47,004 nt of DNA from Actinomycetes bacterium (lineage in GTDB: Bacteria; Actinomycetota; UBA4738; HRBIN12), in the NCBI GenBank assembly GCA_021155985.1, contig JAJNBA010000030.1:1-47004 (forward strand), written 5' to 3'. Below the pieces are notes generated by a model. The model was given only the letters and a program-made list of their open reading frames with translations, was not told the DNA's origin and ran no database searches. Shown in pieces: positions 25,030 to 33,122 of the stretch (position 1 is the stretch's first letter; each line of letters opens with the position of its first letter). The translations under genes were made by a program, and so were the position numbers.

Positions 25030-26214
25030 ATGAGCTCAGTGGTTCAACAGGATGAGGATGTACAGATCCCGGTCCCGGAGTTGCTCGGCGCGCTCCTGGA
25101 GAGGGGGGGCTCCGACCTGCACCTCACGGCGGGTTCCCCGCCGATGGTCCGGGTCCACGGAGAGCTGGAGCCGGCCGGGGAGTACCCTTCGCTCACGCCG
25201 AGGGCCCTGCAGGGCATGGTCTACGCGATCTTGCCGCAGAAGCTCCGGGAACGGTTCGAGCAGGAGCTCGAGCTCGACATGTCGTACTCGCTGCCGGGAC
25301 GCTCACGGTTCCGAGTCAACGTGTTCCAGCAGCGCGACGCCGTCGGCGCCGTGTTCCGCGTGATCCCGTTCGAGATCAAGAACATGGACGACCTCGGGAT
25401 CCCCAACGTCGTCATGGACCTCGCTCGCTTCCAGCGGGGATTCGTCGTCGTCACCGGTCCCACGGGCTCGGGGAAGTCGACGACGCTCGCCGCGATGGTG
25501 GACATCGTGAACCGTGAGCGAGCCGGGCACATCATGACCGTCGAGGATCCGATCGAGTTCCTCCATCGACACAAGAGCTGCGTCGTCAATCAGCGTGAGG
25601 TGGGCGCCGACACACACGGCTTCGCGCAGGCGCTCAAGCACGTGCTGCGGCAGGACCCCGACGTGATCCTCGTCGGTGAGATGCGCGACCTCGAGACGAT
25701 CGGGACCGCGATCACCGCGGCCGAGACGGGTCACCTCGTCTTCGCCACCCTGCACACGCAGGATGCGCCGCAGACGATCGACCGCATCATCGACGTGTTC
25801 CCGCCCCACCAGCAGCAGCAGGTCCGGGTCCAGCTCTCGACCACCCTCCAGGGCGTGGTGACGCAGCAGCTCGTCCCCACCACGGACGGGCTCGGTCGCG
25901 TCGCCGCGGTCGAGGTGCTCGTGTGCACCCCCGCCGTCCGCAACCTGATCCGCGAAGGCAAGACCCATCAGATCTATTCGTCCATGCAGGCGGGCGGGCG
26001 CTATGGGATGCAGACGATGGACATGTCGCTCGCCCAGCACATAAAGGCGGGCAGGGTGTCCCAGCAGATCGCGTTCGAGCGCTGCCACGACCCCGAAGAG
26101 CTCCAGCGGCTCCTCGGTGGCTCGTTCACGAGCGGCCCGTCCGACGGCTACGACAGCCCCGCCGCCTTCGGGTCCTCCTACGAGGGCTCCGGCGGCATGC
26201 TGATGGGAGGCTGA
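25030..26214 (+). CDS. pilT: Type IV pilus retraction ATPase PilT
   Basis: PilT drives pilus depolymerisation and hence twitching or DNA uptake. The 394-aa product shows GGSDLHLTAGSPPMVRVHG at the N-terminus, Walker A GPTGSGKSTT, Walker B LRQDPDVILVGEMRD, a His box (HLVFATLHTQDA) and the C-terminal retraction motif AVRNLIREGKTHQ. That motif separates PilT from PilB-type ATPases. The C-terminus ends in a Gly/Ser-rich tail. Its presence implies dynamic, retractable pili. ATG start one base after pilB; pilC begins one base after its stop. Confidence 0.94.
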   Translation: MSSVVQQDEDVQIPVPELLGALLERGGSDLHLTAGSPPMVRVHGELEPAGEYPSLTPRALQGMVYAILPQKLRERFEQELELDMSYSLPGRSRFRVNVFQQRDAVGAVFRVIPFEIKNMDDLGIPNVVMDLARFQRGFVVVTGPTGSGKSTTLAAMVDIVNRERAGHIMTVEDPIEFLHRHKSCVVNQREVGADTHGFAQALKHVLRQDPDVILVGEMRDLETIGTAITAAETGHLVFATLHTQDAPQTIDRIIDVFPPHQQQQVRVQLSTTLQGVVTQQLVPTTDGLGRVAAVEVLVCTPAVRNLIREGKTHQIYSSMQAGGRYGMQTMDMSLAQHIKAGRVSQQIAFERCHDPEELQRLLGGSFTSGPSDGYDSPAAFGSSYEGSGGMLMGG

Positions 26215-26215
26215 G

Positions 26216-27424
26216 ATGGCAGATACCTTCGAGTACAAGGTTCGCGACCGTGCCGGGACCGTCACGACCGGCTCGCTGATCGCCGACAGCGAGGCACTCG
26301 TGCTCGCGCGTCTGCGCGAGCAGGGCCTCACGCCCCTCGACGTCAAGCGCAAGAAGAAGAGCATCGGCCAGATCGAGTTCGGCGGCAAGAAGGTCAAGCT
26401 CAAGGAAGTCGCGATCTTCTCCCGTCAGTTCGCGACGATGGTCAACTCCGGACTGCCGATCCTGCGGGCGATCGCGATCCTGGCCGAGCAGAGCAGCAAC
26501 AAGGAGCTCGCTCGGGTGCTGAACGAGGCCCGGCTCGACGTGGAGCAAGGGTCCTCTCTCTCCGGTGCTCTGGCGAAGCACGACCACGTCTTCAACAACC
26601 TGTACATCTCGATGGTCCGCTCGGGGGAGACCGGTGGCTCGCTCGACACGACGCTGATCGCCCTCGCGGACATGATCGAGCGCGAGGTCCGCCTGCGCGG
26701 GAAGATCAAGTCGGCCATGACGTACCCCGTTGCCATCGTGGCGCTCGTGATCTTGATCATGTCGGCGATGCTGCTGTTCGTCGTACCGCAGTTCGAGTCG
26801 ATCTTCAGCCAGCTCGGCGGGACGCTCCCGCTGCCGACCCGCGGCCTGATGTTCATGTCGGACGCGTTCAAGTCCTACTGGTACGTCGTGGTCGGGGGTG
26901 CGGTCGGCGCCCGGTTCCTCTTCCGCCGCTACAAGAGGACGGAGCGGGGCCGTGAGGTCGTCGACTCCATCAAGCTCCGAGCCCCCGTGTTCGGAACGCT
27001 GTTCCACAAGACGGCGCTCTCGAGGTTCTCGAGCACGCTCGCGATGCTGATGAAGGCCGGCGTGCCGATCCTCCAGGCGCTCGAGATCGTCAGCGACACC
27101 GTGAACAACAAGGTGATCGGCAAGGCCATCACCGAGGTACAGCTGTCCGTGCGCGACGGCGAGTCGATCGCGAAGCCGCTCACGAAGTACCCGGTCTTCC
27201 CGCCGATGGTCGTCCAGATGATCTCGGTGGGTGAGGAGACGGGCCAGGTCGACCAGATGCTGGAGAAGATCGCGCAGTTCTACGACCAGGAGGTCGAGGC
27301 AGCGGTCGATGCGCTGACCTCCCTGATCGAGCCGATCCTGATCGCGGTGATCGGCGCCTGCGTCGGGGGCGCCGTGGTGGCCCTCTACCTGCCGATGTTC
27401 AACATCATCAAGCTGATCCAGTAG
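26216..27424 (+). CDS. pilC: Type IV pilus inner-membrane platform protein PilC
   Basis: PilC is the GspF-family membrane platform that couples the motors to pilin. The 402-aa product has two GspF repeats (FSRQFATMVNSGLPILRAI near 62-80; RFSSTLAMLMKAGVPILQAL near 270-290). It has three membrane segments, including VAIVALVILIMSAMLLFVVP and the C-terminal PILIAVIGACVGGAVVALYLP. Each repeat carries a G-E-x-[ST]-G type motif (SGETGGSLD, VGEETGQVD). It closes the pilB-pilT-pilC unit, and a structured intergenic region separates it from the pilin gene. Confidence 0.94.
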   Translation: MADTFEYKVRDRAGTVTTGSLIADSEALVLARLREQGLTPLDVKRKKKSIGQIEFGGKKVKLKEVAIFSRQFATMVNSGLPILRAIAILAEQSSNKELARVLNEARLDVEQGSSLSGALAKHDHVFNNLYISMVRSGETGGSLDTTLIALADMIEREVRLRGKIKSAMTYPVAIVALVILIMSAMLLFVVPQFESIFSQLGGTLPLPTRGLMFMSDAFKSYWYVVVGGAVGARFLFRRYKRTERGREVVDSIKLRAPVFGTLFHKTALSRFSSTLAMLMKAGVPILQALEIVSDTVNNKVIGKAITEVQLSVRDGESIAKPLTKYPVFPPMVVQMISVGEETGQVDQMLEKIAQFYDQEVEAAVDALTSLIEPILIAVIGACVGGAVVALYLPMFNIIKLIQ

Positions 27425-27481
27425 GGAAGGGACTCAAGACGTGAGCGCGCCAGCGCGAACGTAGTCCCCAGATCAAAGGAG

Positions 27482-27502
27482 CTCCGTCATCGCCGGACGG
27501 AG
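27482..27502 (+). other. RNA hairpin between pilC and the pilin gene
   Basis: CTCCGT pairs with ACGGAG across a 9-nt loop. It lies just before a much stronger hairpin. No U-run follows. Confidence 0.45.
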
Positions 27503-27507
27503 ATGGT

Positions 27508-27536
27508 GGCCGGCGGCGCCTCCGGCGTCGCCGGCC
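27508..27536 (+). other. Strong 13-bp hairpin ahead of the pilin gene
   Basis: GGCCGGCGGCGCC pairs with GGCGTCGCCGGCC around a 3-nt TCC loop, with one G-U wobble. It ends 31 nt before the TTG start of the pilin gene. It lacks a U-tract, so it could be an mRNA processing or stabilising element that uncouples pilin abundance from pilBTC rather than a classic terminator. Confidence 0.6.
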
Positions 27537-27567
27537 CCGTCATCTTCCCGTCGTTGCGGAGCACCGC

Positions 27568-28041
27568 TTGCGTGAGCGTGAGGAGGGGTTCACCCTCATC
27601 GAGCTGATGGTGGTCGTTCTGATCATCGGCATCCTGGTCGCCATCGCTCTGCCAACGTTCCTCGGCGCCCGTGAGCGGGCGCAGAACCGGGCGGCTCAGT
27701 CGAGCCTCCGGAACGCCCTCGTCGCGGCGAAGACGCTGTACACCGACGAGAGTGACTACAGCACGGCAGACGACACCGTTGCCACCGGTCTGCCGAGCGT
27801 TGAGCCGTCGCTGGACTACGTTCCCGCGGCCACCGTTTCCGGCGGTCCGACCTCGGTGAGCGTCCGTGTCTCGGACGTCGTCGTGGGCGACGCTCAGGTC
27901 TGGTCCGCGGCGGCACTGTCTGAGTCCGGGGACTGTTTCGAGATCTCGGACAACGCGACCGGACCCGGCACCACGTTCGGGGTCGGCGTGGCCGCGACGT
28001 GCAACGGCACGAACGCGATCGCAACAGCCGGCGGCTGGTAA
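27568..28041 (+). CDS. Type IV pilin, probable major subunit
   Basis: The product has a seven-residue leader MREREEG, then the prepilin processing site and hydrophobic helix FTLIELMVVVLIIGILVAIALP, with Glu at mature position 5. The TTG start at 27568 has GGAG about 7 nt upstream and yields a normal short leader; no better start is in frame. Two cysteines near the C-terminus (GDCFEI and ATCNGT) could form the usual D-loop disulfide. At about 150 mature residues, with a strong terminator directly downstream, it is the best major-pilin candidate. It would be processed by the peptidase encoded at 32149. Confidence 0.88.
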   Translation: MREREEGFTLIELMVVVLIIGILVAIALPTFLGARERAQNRAAQSSLRNALVAAKTLYTDESDYSTADDTVATGLPSVEPSLDYVPAATVSGGPTSVSVRVSDVVVGDAQVWSAAALSESGDCFEISDNATGPGTTFGVGVAATCNGTNAIATAGGW

Positions 28042-28068
28042 GCCACCGGAGCACCGCAAGGCAGAGAT

Positions 28069-28098
28069 GGGGCGGCCCTCGGGCCGCCCCGTTCTGCT
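28069..28098 (+). terminator. Intrinsic terminator after the pilin gene
   Basis: A perfect 10-bp stem, GGGGCGGCCC/GGGCCGCCCC, with a TC loop is followed by gttctgctt, a moderately T-rich tail. It would isolate the pilin message from the large pilin-like genes downstream. Confidence 0.8.
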
Positions 28099-28168
28099 TC
28101 CCGGAACGTCTGGGCCGCAACGTTCGGGGGACCCTCAAGTGAGGCACAGAGCGTGCCGAATCTCTGAA

Positions 28169-28180
28169 GAGAAGCTTCTC
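28169..28180 (+). promoter_or_regulatory. 12-bp perfect palindrome upstream of the large prepilin gene
   Basis: GAGAAGCTTCTC lies 12 nt before the ATG at 28193, in the 5' leader. It could be an operator, or an RNA hairpin masking the ribosome site. A second inverted pair, GAACGT/ACGTTC, lies at about 28104-28125. Confidence 0.3.
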
Positions 28181-28192
28181 GAAGGACGGACG

Positions 28193-29986
28193 ATGGGTCG
28201 ACGCCAATTCATCCGGCGGATCCGCGCACGCGTACGCGGCGAACGCGGGTTCACCATCCTGGAAACGGTCATCGCGATGATGGTCGTCTTCGCGTCGCTC
28301 ACCGCCCTCGTGTACACGGCGTCGATCGGTTTCCGCTACGTCGGCTACGGCCGCGACCGGATCCAGGCGACGGGCATCGCGAACCGGGTGATGGAAGATA
28401 TCCGCGGGCTCGCCTACACGAAGATCACGGGCGGGATCTCGACGTCCGAGCTCGGAGCCGACAGTCGCATCGTCAATTGCGCGGGGGTGTACCGGTTCGA
28501 GACGTGCGCGGGCGAGAAGATCGTCTCGTCCACGTTCCCCGCGGGCTACGAAGCGGAGTGGCTCTTCCCGCACACGGACACGCTCACCGTGGGGAACCTC
28601 GACGTCACGTATCACACCTACGTCACGAACGAGACACCCACGACGACCCCGTACCGGGTCACCGTGATCCTCGAGTGGGCGGGAGGGGCGATCGCCAGCG
28701 CCGCGAACAACTCGGTCCGGGTGCAGAGCCTCTTCTGGTCGCCAGACGGATGCGTCAATCCGAACACCCATCCGTTCGCCGCCCCCTGTCAGCCGTTCTT
28801 CTACGGGCAGGTCGACTCTCCCCAGGCGCGGGTCGACATCACGGGGCAGCTCCACGACTTCGCGATCGATTTCGACTCGCTCGCGATCACCCTCCCGGGC
28901 ATCTCCGCGACCGCTCAGGAAGAGCAGACGACGCAGCTGAACGCGGCGACGACGCTCTCGGGGATCCAGTTCGTCGACAGCACCGGGACGGCGAACGACG
29001 GCAACCAGCAGGCCTCCTCGGAGGCGGATGACGAGGTGGAGACGAGCGCGGGGTCGGCCAGCGGGGGGGCCACGAGCGGCGTCACGTCCTATGCCGCTTC
29101 CCGGCTCAACTCCGACTGCTGCGACCAGATCGGGCTCACCGCGTCGGTCGCCAGCGGAGACCTGGAGTCTCGCGCCACGTCGGTGGACGCCAAGCTCGCC
29201 GACGCCGCGGCCTGTCCGACGACCGGCACGAGGGAGACGGACCTACTGCCGTGCGCGGGCGGACACATCCGACATGTGGGGACGGTCTCGGTGGGGATCC
29301 CGGTGACGCACGTCACGCCCACCGTCGGGTCGGCCAACCTGCTTCGGGTCGTCGGTCCAGGAACCGACACCACCGCGAAGATCGACCGAGACGCGTCGGC
29401 GGGCACCAGCGAGGATGGGCTCATCGACGTCCAGGCCACACGGACGCTCGGGACCGTGCAGCTGGGGGGATTCCCCTCCTCGGGCATGACGGCACCCACC
29501 GGCATGTCGACGACCCAGACCAACGACACCAACTACTGCGTGCGACTCGTGAACTATTCGGACACGGTCCGCGCGATCGCCGGTGAGCGGCAGGCGACCA
29601 ACCCGTCCGCCTCGGTCACGGCGGGAACGTTCTACTACCACAACGGCCTGGGGTACTCGAACAAGTCCGTCACGGATGCCACGCTGGACTCGCTCACGGT
29701 GACATGCTCCAAGACGCAGCTCGTCGGTCTCTCCACGGTGACGTGGCGGGTCACCGTCGCCACCGGCGGGATCAAGCACGCGACGACCGCGACCACGCAG
29801 ACCGCCGACCCGGCCGACGCGCAGACGCGGTGGGACGCGGAAGCGAGTGTGCAGCCGATCGAGATCACGATCCGGTACGAGTACATCGTCGACGGTGTCA
29901 CCGAGATCAACGTCCTCGCGACGTTCGATCCGGGCGACCTGTTCGCCCACGGCATCTATCAGCCGCCGCCGGCGGCGCAGGTGTGA
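28193..29986 (+). CDS. Very large prepilin-like protein (597 aa)
   Basis: The start is the ATG at 28193, giving a basic leader ending RGERG, then FTILETVIAMMVVFASLTALV with Glu at mature position 5. It is therefore a substrate for the prepilin peptidase. Beyond about residue 40 lies a large extracellular region of roughly 540 residues with no domain I can name. It is rich in Thr, Ser and Ala, with several cysteines (NCAGVYRFETC, DCCDQ) and a predicted beta-rich character. Most minor pilins are 150-250 residues, so a tip-located adhesin-like pilin is plausible but unproven. It is followed after one base by the next pilin-like gene. Confidence 0.75.
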   Translation: MGRRQFIRRIRARVRGERGFTILETVIAMMVVFASLTALVYTASIGFRYVGYGRDRIQATGIANRVMEDIRGLAYTKITGGISTSELGADSRIVNCAGVYRFETCAGEKIVSSTFPAGYEAEWLFPHTDTLTVGNLDVTYHTYVTNETPTTTPYRVTVILEWAGGAIASAANNSVRVQSLFWSPDGCVNPNTHPFAAPCQPFFYGQVDSPQARVDITGQLHDFAIDFDSLAITLPGISATAQEEQTTQLNAATTLSGIQFVDSTGTANDGNQQASSEADDEVETSAGSASGGATSGVTSYAASRLNSDCCDQIGLTASVASGDLESRATSVDAKLADAAACPTTGTRETDLLPCAGGHIRHVGTVSVGIPVTHVTPTVGSANLLRVVGPGTDTTAKIDRDASAGTSEDGLIDVQATRTLGTVQLGGFPSSGMTAPTGMSTTQTNDTNYCVRLVNYSDTVRAIAGERQATNPSASVTAGTFYYHNGLGYSNKSVTDATLDSLTVTCSKTQLVGLSTVTWRVTVATGGIKHATTATTQTADPADAQTRWDAEASVQPIEITIRYEYIVDGVTEINVLATFDPGDLFAHGIYQPPPAAQV

Positions 29987-29987
29987 G

Positions 29988-30629
29988 ATGACGATGGCGC
30001 GCGGGACGATACGTCGGCTCCACGGCGAAGGCGGTCTGACCTTGGTCGAGCTCATGATCGCGATGGCGATCCTGTCCCTCGTGTCCCTCGTGTTCACGAC
30101 GACGCTCTCCAGCGTGCAGCGGGCCGTCGTGGAGCAGGACGTTCGCATCCGACTGAACGATCAGGTCCGGCTGGCGGTGCAGTCGATCGACCGGTTGGTG
30201 CGATCGGGCAACATCCTGTACGACCCGGTCGACGAGTCGGGGAACGATCCCTTCGACGCGACCGCCACCGGCTACATGTTCCGGATCTACACGCAGGCCG
30301 AGCAGAGCGCGAGTCAGGAAGCTCGGTGCGCCTTGTGGCTCGTGGACGACCAGGAGCGGCTCCTGTATCGGACCTGGCCGATCCTGGCGCCCGAGGACGC
30401 ATCGAACTGGACGGTCGTCGCCGAGGGCGTCGTCAATCGCACGCTCGACGAGCCCGCGTTCACGCTGGACCCTGCCGGCCGGACCATCTCCGTGGGGTTC
30501 CACGTGAACCCGGACCTCGAGAATCGACCGCAGGCCACGCAGGTGGTCGAGGCGTCGCTCACGGGACGGAACACGTCCTTCGGCTACCCGGTGCAGCTCT
30601 GCGAGACCCTGCCCGACCCGCTCATCTGA
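29988..30629 (+). CDS. Minor pilin, PilW/PilJ-like
   Basis: The 213-aa protein has a basic leader ending HGEGG and a hydrophobic helix LTLVELMIAMAILSLVSLVF with Glu at mature position 5. The amphipathic stretch that follows (VRIRLNDQVRLAVQSIDRLVRSG) is typical of PilW-type minor pilins. The rest is beta-rich, with two cysteines. It starts one base after the large prepilin's stop, so both are presumably expressed together. Minor pilins prime pilus assembly; the specific role here is inferred from family resemblance. Confidence 0.8.
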   Translation: MTMARGTIRRLHGEGGLTLVELMIAMAILSLVSLVFTTTLSSVQRAVVEQDVRIRLNDQVRLAVQSIDRLVRSGNILYDPVDESGNDPFDATATGYMFRIYTQAEQSASQEARCALWLVDDQERLLYRTWPILAPEDASNWTVVAEGVVNRTLDEPAFTLDPAGRTISVGFHVNPDLENRPQATQVVEASLTGRNTSFGYPVQLCETLPDPLI

Positions 30630-30652
30630 CGACGGAAGAAGGAGAAGAGAAC

Positions 30653-32092
30653 ATGCTGACCCGACTGCGCGATGAGGAACGCGGCGTCGCGATGGTCATC
30701 GCCGTGTCGGTCTCGTTCGTCGTGCTCCTGCTGACGACCGTCGTCGTCGCCCAATCGATCCACTCGCTGGACTCCAGTGGGTACGATCGCGAGCGGCTCC
30801 TCTCGGTGAACGCGGCCGAGGCCGGGACGAACCAGTGGTACGCGTACCTCCAGACCACGCCCTCGCTCAGCATGGCCGGCGATCCGGGGTGCGACTCGTC
30901 CACCGGCCTGCTCACGCTCGCGGACACGGTCCAGTCCGGGCCATCCGCCGCGGCCTACAGCTCGGTCGGCCGGTTCTACGGCGCCGACGGCATCACCGAG
31001 ATGAGCTGCGCCTCGTTCTCGGACACGAACTTCCCCTCGTTCGTCAAGGTCCGCTCGACCGGCACGATCAACGGGGCACCGAACCGGACCCTCGAGACGT
31101 TCGTTCGACTGACCCCCAACTACGGAGGGTTCGGAGCCGCGATCCTCGCCGTCAACGGCACCACGATCACGAACAACTTCACGATCAGCGGCAACAGCGG
31201 GAACGACGGGGACATCTACATCCTCAACGGCAACTTCCGCGTGACGAACGGGATGACGCTCTACGGCAACATCTACGTGCCGAACGGCACGGCACAGCTG
31301 GAGAACAACAGCGTCATCAGGGGCAACGTTTGGGCGAACGGCACCGTGACGCTCCAGAACCCGGCCACGATCCAGGGCGACGCCCTGTCCTCCACCGGTG
31401 ACGTCAACGGGGCCGGGTTCATCAACGACGACGCGACCGCGGCCGGTGACGTCGTCACGGCCAGCCTCACGATCGGAGGCACCGTGACGGAAGGCGTCAC
31501 GATGCCCGCCGTCCCCACGCAGACGTTCCCGCAGATCACGTCCTCGACGGCGTCCTGGATCGCCAGCGGCTACACGCTGGTGGACCTCAGCACGTCGACC
31601 GGCGCGACGCTCTGTGCGAAAGCGCGCGACTGGATCAAGAACCGCTGGTCGACGAGCGGCGTGACGAACGCGCTCATCAGGATCAACGCGACCTGCACGT
31701 TCAGCAACAGCAACAACGACACGTTCTCGATCCTGGGCAACCTCGCGATCCTGTCCGACGGCGGTTTCAACCTCACGCAAGCGTCGAACTGGAACGGCAC
31801 CTCCGGTACCATCAAGCAGATCCACTTCATCAGCGTCTACTCGGCGACGTGCAGCGGGACGACGAAGGACATCAGCGTCAGCAACAACACGAACTTCAAC
31901 AGCCAGACGAACGTATCCTTCTACACCCCCTGCCGGGCCACGATGAGCAACCAGAACTCCTTCTCCGGGCAGGTGCTCTCCAAGGACGTCACCCTGGGGA
32001 ACAACTTCAAGATGGCGTACAAGCCCGTGCTCGTCCCCGGGATCACGGGCGTCACCGGCTTCAAGCAGGACATCTCCTACATCCACGAGTGA
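30653..32092 (+). CDS. PilX-like membrane-anchored protein with beta-solenoid-like repeats
   Basis: The 479-aa product begins MLTRLRDEERG, then VAMVIAVSVSFVVLLLTTVVVAQS, like PilX N-terminal regions. It has no Glu at mature position 5. After a conserved NAAEAGTNQWYAYL segment comes an Asn/Thr/Gly-rich region (about 165-285). Short repeats there alternate hydrophobic and small residues (TITNNFTISG, DIYILNGNFRV, LYGNIYVPNG, VIRGNVWANGTV), suggesting a right-handed beta-helix or bactofilin-like fold. A cysteine-bearing C-terminal part follows. GAAGGAG precedes the ATG. Likely a pilus-associated surface protein; function unassigned. Confidence 0.7.
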   Translation: MLTRLRDEERGVAMVIAVSVSFVVLLLTTVVVAQSIHSLDSSGYDRERLLSVNAAEAGTNQWYAYLQTTPSLSMAGDPGCDSSTGLLTLADTVQSGPSAAAYSSVGRFYGADGITEMSCASFSDTNFPSFVKVRSTGTINGAPNRTLETFVRLTPNYGGFGAAILAVNGTTITNNFTISGNSGNDGDIYILNGNFRVTNGMTLYGNIYVPNGTAQLENNSVIRGNVWANGTVTLQNPATIQGDALSSTGDVNGAGFINDDATAAGDVVTASLTIGGTVTEGVTMPAVPTQTFPQITSSTASWIASGYTLVDLSTSTGATLCAKARDWIKNRWSTSGVTNALIRINATCTFSNSNNDTFSILGNLAILSDGGFNLTQASNWNGTSGTIKQIHFISVYSATCSGTTKDISVSNNTNFNSQTNVSFYTPCRATMSNQNSFSGQVLSKDVTLGNNFKMAYKPVLVPGITGVTGFKQDISYIHE

Positions 32093-32136
32093 GCCGGGGG
32101 CGGGCGAGCTTCCCCCATCTCCGGACCGAACGCAGG

Positions 32137-32142
32137 TAGGTT
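32137..32142 (+). promoter_or_regulatory. -10 element of the prepilin peptidase gene
   Basis: TAGGTT is followed by cggctc and the GTG at 32149, a spacing of 6 nt, predicting a leaderless message. The context nearly duplicates the alaS start region. Confidence 0.45.
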
Positions 32143-32148
32143 CGGCTC

Positions 32149-32925
32149 GTGGACGAGGCGTGGATCCGCGCGGTCGTCGCCCTGCCCTTCGGGCTGGCGG
32201 TGGGGAGCTTCATGACCGTCGCCGTCTCCCGCCTCCCCGAGGGCGGATCCGTGATCCGGCCCCGATCTCGCTGCCCCTCCTGCGGGGCGGAGATCGGGGC
32301 CCGGGACAACGTCCCCGTGCTGTCGTGGCTCCTGCTCCGTGGGCGATGCCGCCGGTGCGGCGAGCGCATCTCGGTCGAGTACCCGCTGTTGGAAGTCGCG
32401 ACCGCGGGCGTGGTGGTCCTCGCCGCGATCCGTTTCCCTGACCCGTGGCAGGCCGTGCTCGTCGCCGGCCTGCTCGCGCTGATGCCGGGCATCGCACTGA
32501 TCGATCTCCGCCACCGGATCATCCCGAACAGGCTCACCTACCCGGCGTTGCTCCTGTTCCTGCCGGTGGTCCTGCTCGCGTGGGGGATCGGGGATGCGGC
32601 CGACCCCGTGCGAGCCGGCCTCGGGCTCCTCCTCTACGGAGGGGTCCTCTTCATCGTGGCGGCGATCTCCGGGGGGATGGGGATGGGGGACGTGAAGCTG
32701 GCCGCGGTGATCGGCCTCGTCCTCGGTTCGCTCGGGCTGCGCTTCGTGGGCGTGGCGGCGGCCGCCGCGATCGTGCTCGGTGGTCTCGGCGCGATCGTGG
32801 CGCTCGCGATGGGGAGGGGGCGGAAGAGCGCGATCCCGTTCGGTCCGTACCTGGCCGTGGGGGCGGTGGTCGCCGGTCTGTGGGGGGAGCCCCTCGCCGC
32901 CTGGTACATCGGCCGCTTCCTCTGA
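32149..32925 (+). CDS. pilD: Type IV prepilin peptidase / N-methyltransferase
   Basis: An aspartic membrane protease that removes prepilin leaders and methylates the new N-terminus. The 258-aa product has GSFMTVAVSRLP, a zinc-type CPSC/CRRC loop in the N-terminal methylase part, and two aspartate motifs in the peptidase part: ALIDLRHRIIPN and GMGMGDVKL. About eight hydrophobic segments follow the family layout. It would process the pilin and the two or three pilin-like proteins encoded just upstream. The CxxC pairs suggest the bifunctional form. Confidence 0.93.
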   Translation: MDEAWIRAVVALPFGLAVGSFMTVAVSRLPEGGSVIRPRSRCPSCGAEIGARDNVPVLSWLLLRGRCRRCGERISVEYPLLEVATAGVVVLAAIRFPDPWQAVLVAGLLALMPGIALIDLRHRIIPNRLTYPALLLFLPVVLLAWGIGDAADPVRAGLGLLLYGGVLFIVAAISGGMGMGDVKLAAVIGLVLGSLGLRFVGVAAAAAIVLGGLGAIVALAMGRGRKSAIPFGPYLAVGAVVAGLWGEPLAAWYIGRFL

Positions 32926-32951
32926 TCTGGGATCCGCACCGCTCCTCCACG

Positions 32952-32983
32952 GGCCTCCGGAGCCTCGGAAGGGCTCCGGAGCC
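32952..32983 (+). terminator. Terminator-like hairpin after pilD
   Basis: A 10-bp continuous stem (CTCCGGAGCC pairing with GGCTCCGGAG), with two more pairs past a bulge, surrounds a 7-nt loop. The downstream sequence has no strong T-run, so termination efficiency is uncertain. Confidence 0.5.
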
Positions 32984-32997
32984 GATCCCCGAGATGT

Positions 32998-33026
32998 TTG
33001 ACTTGGCCTGTTGCCTGGTGTTTCCT
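32998..33026 (+). promoter_or_regulatory. Possible sigma-70-like promoter for the HTH-pilMNO operon
   Basis: TTGACT at 32998-33003 and TTTCCT at 33021-33026 are separated by 17 nt. The -35 match is good and the -10 is weak. They lie in an AT-richer intergenic stretch just ahead of the repeat cluster. Confidence 0.3.
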
Positions 33027-33047
33027 GAGCATCCTCAAAGAGGCAGG

Positions 33048-33104
33048 TGTGCTTCATGAGCACTCAATGTTACTGATGTGCTTCATGTGGCATATGAGAC
33101 ACAT
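33048..33104 (+). promoter_or_regulatory. Operator-like repeat cluster upstream of the HTH gene
   Basis: TGTGCTTCATG occurs twice as a direct repeat (33048-33058 and 33077-33087, 29 bp apart). The first copy forms GTGCT-N5-AGCAC. The second faces an imperfect inverted copy (ATATGAGACACA, 33092-33103). The cluster ends close to the Shine-Dalgarno sequence of the HTH gene, so the regulator it encodes could bind here. This 197-nt gap is the AT-richest intergenic stretch I noticed in the window. Confidence 0.5.
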
Positions 33105-33122
33105 CCGGAGGAGAGGGGTCTG

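Noticed and set aside
27425-27567. Possible c-di-GMP (GEMM) riboswitch before the pilin gene
   Set aside because: Such riboswitches often precede pilus genes, but the conserved GEMM core sequences are not there; only simple hairpins are visible.
27866-28192. Upstream extension of the large prepilin ORF in the track
   Set aside because: It would cross the pilin gene and its terminator. The ATG at 28193 gives a proper prepilin leader.
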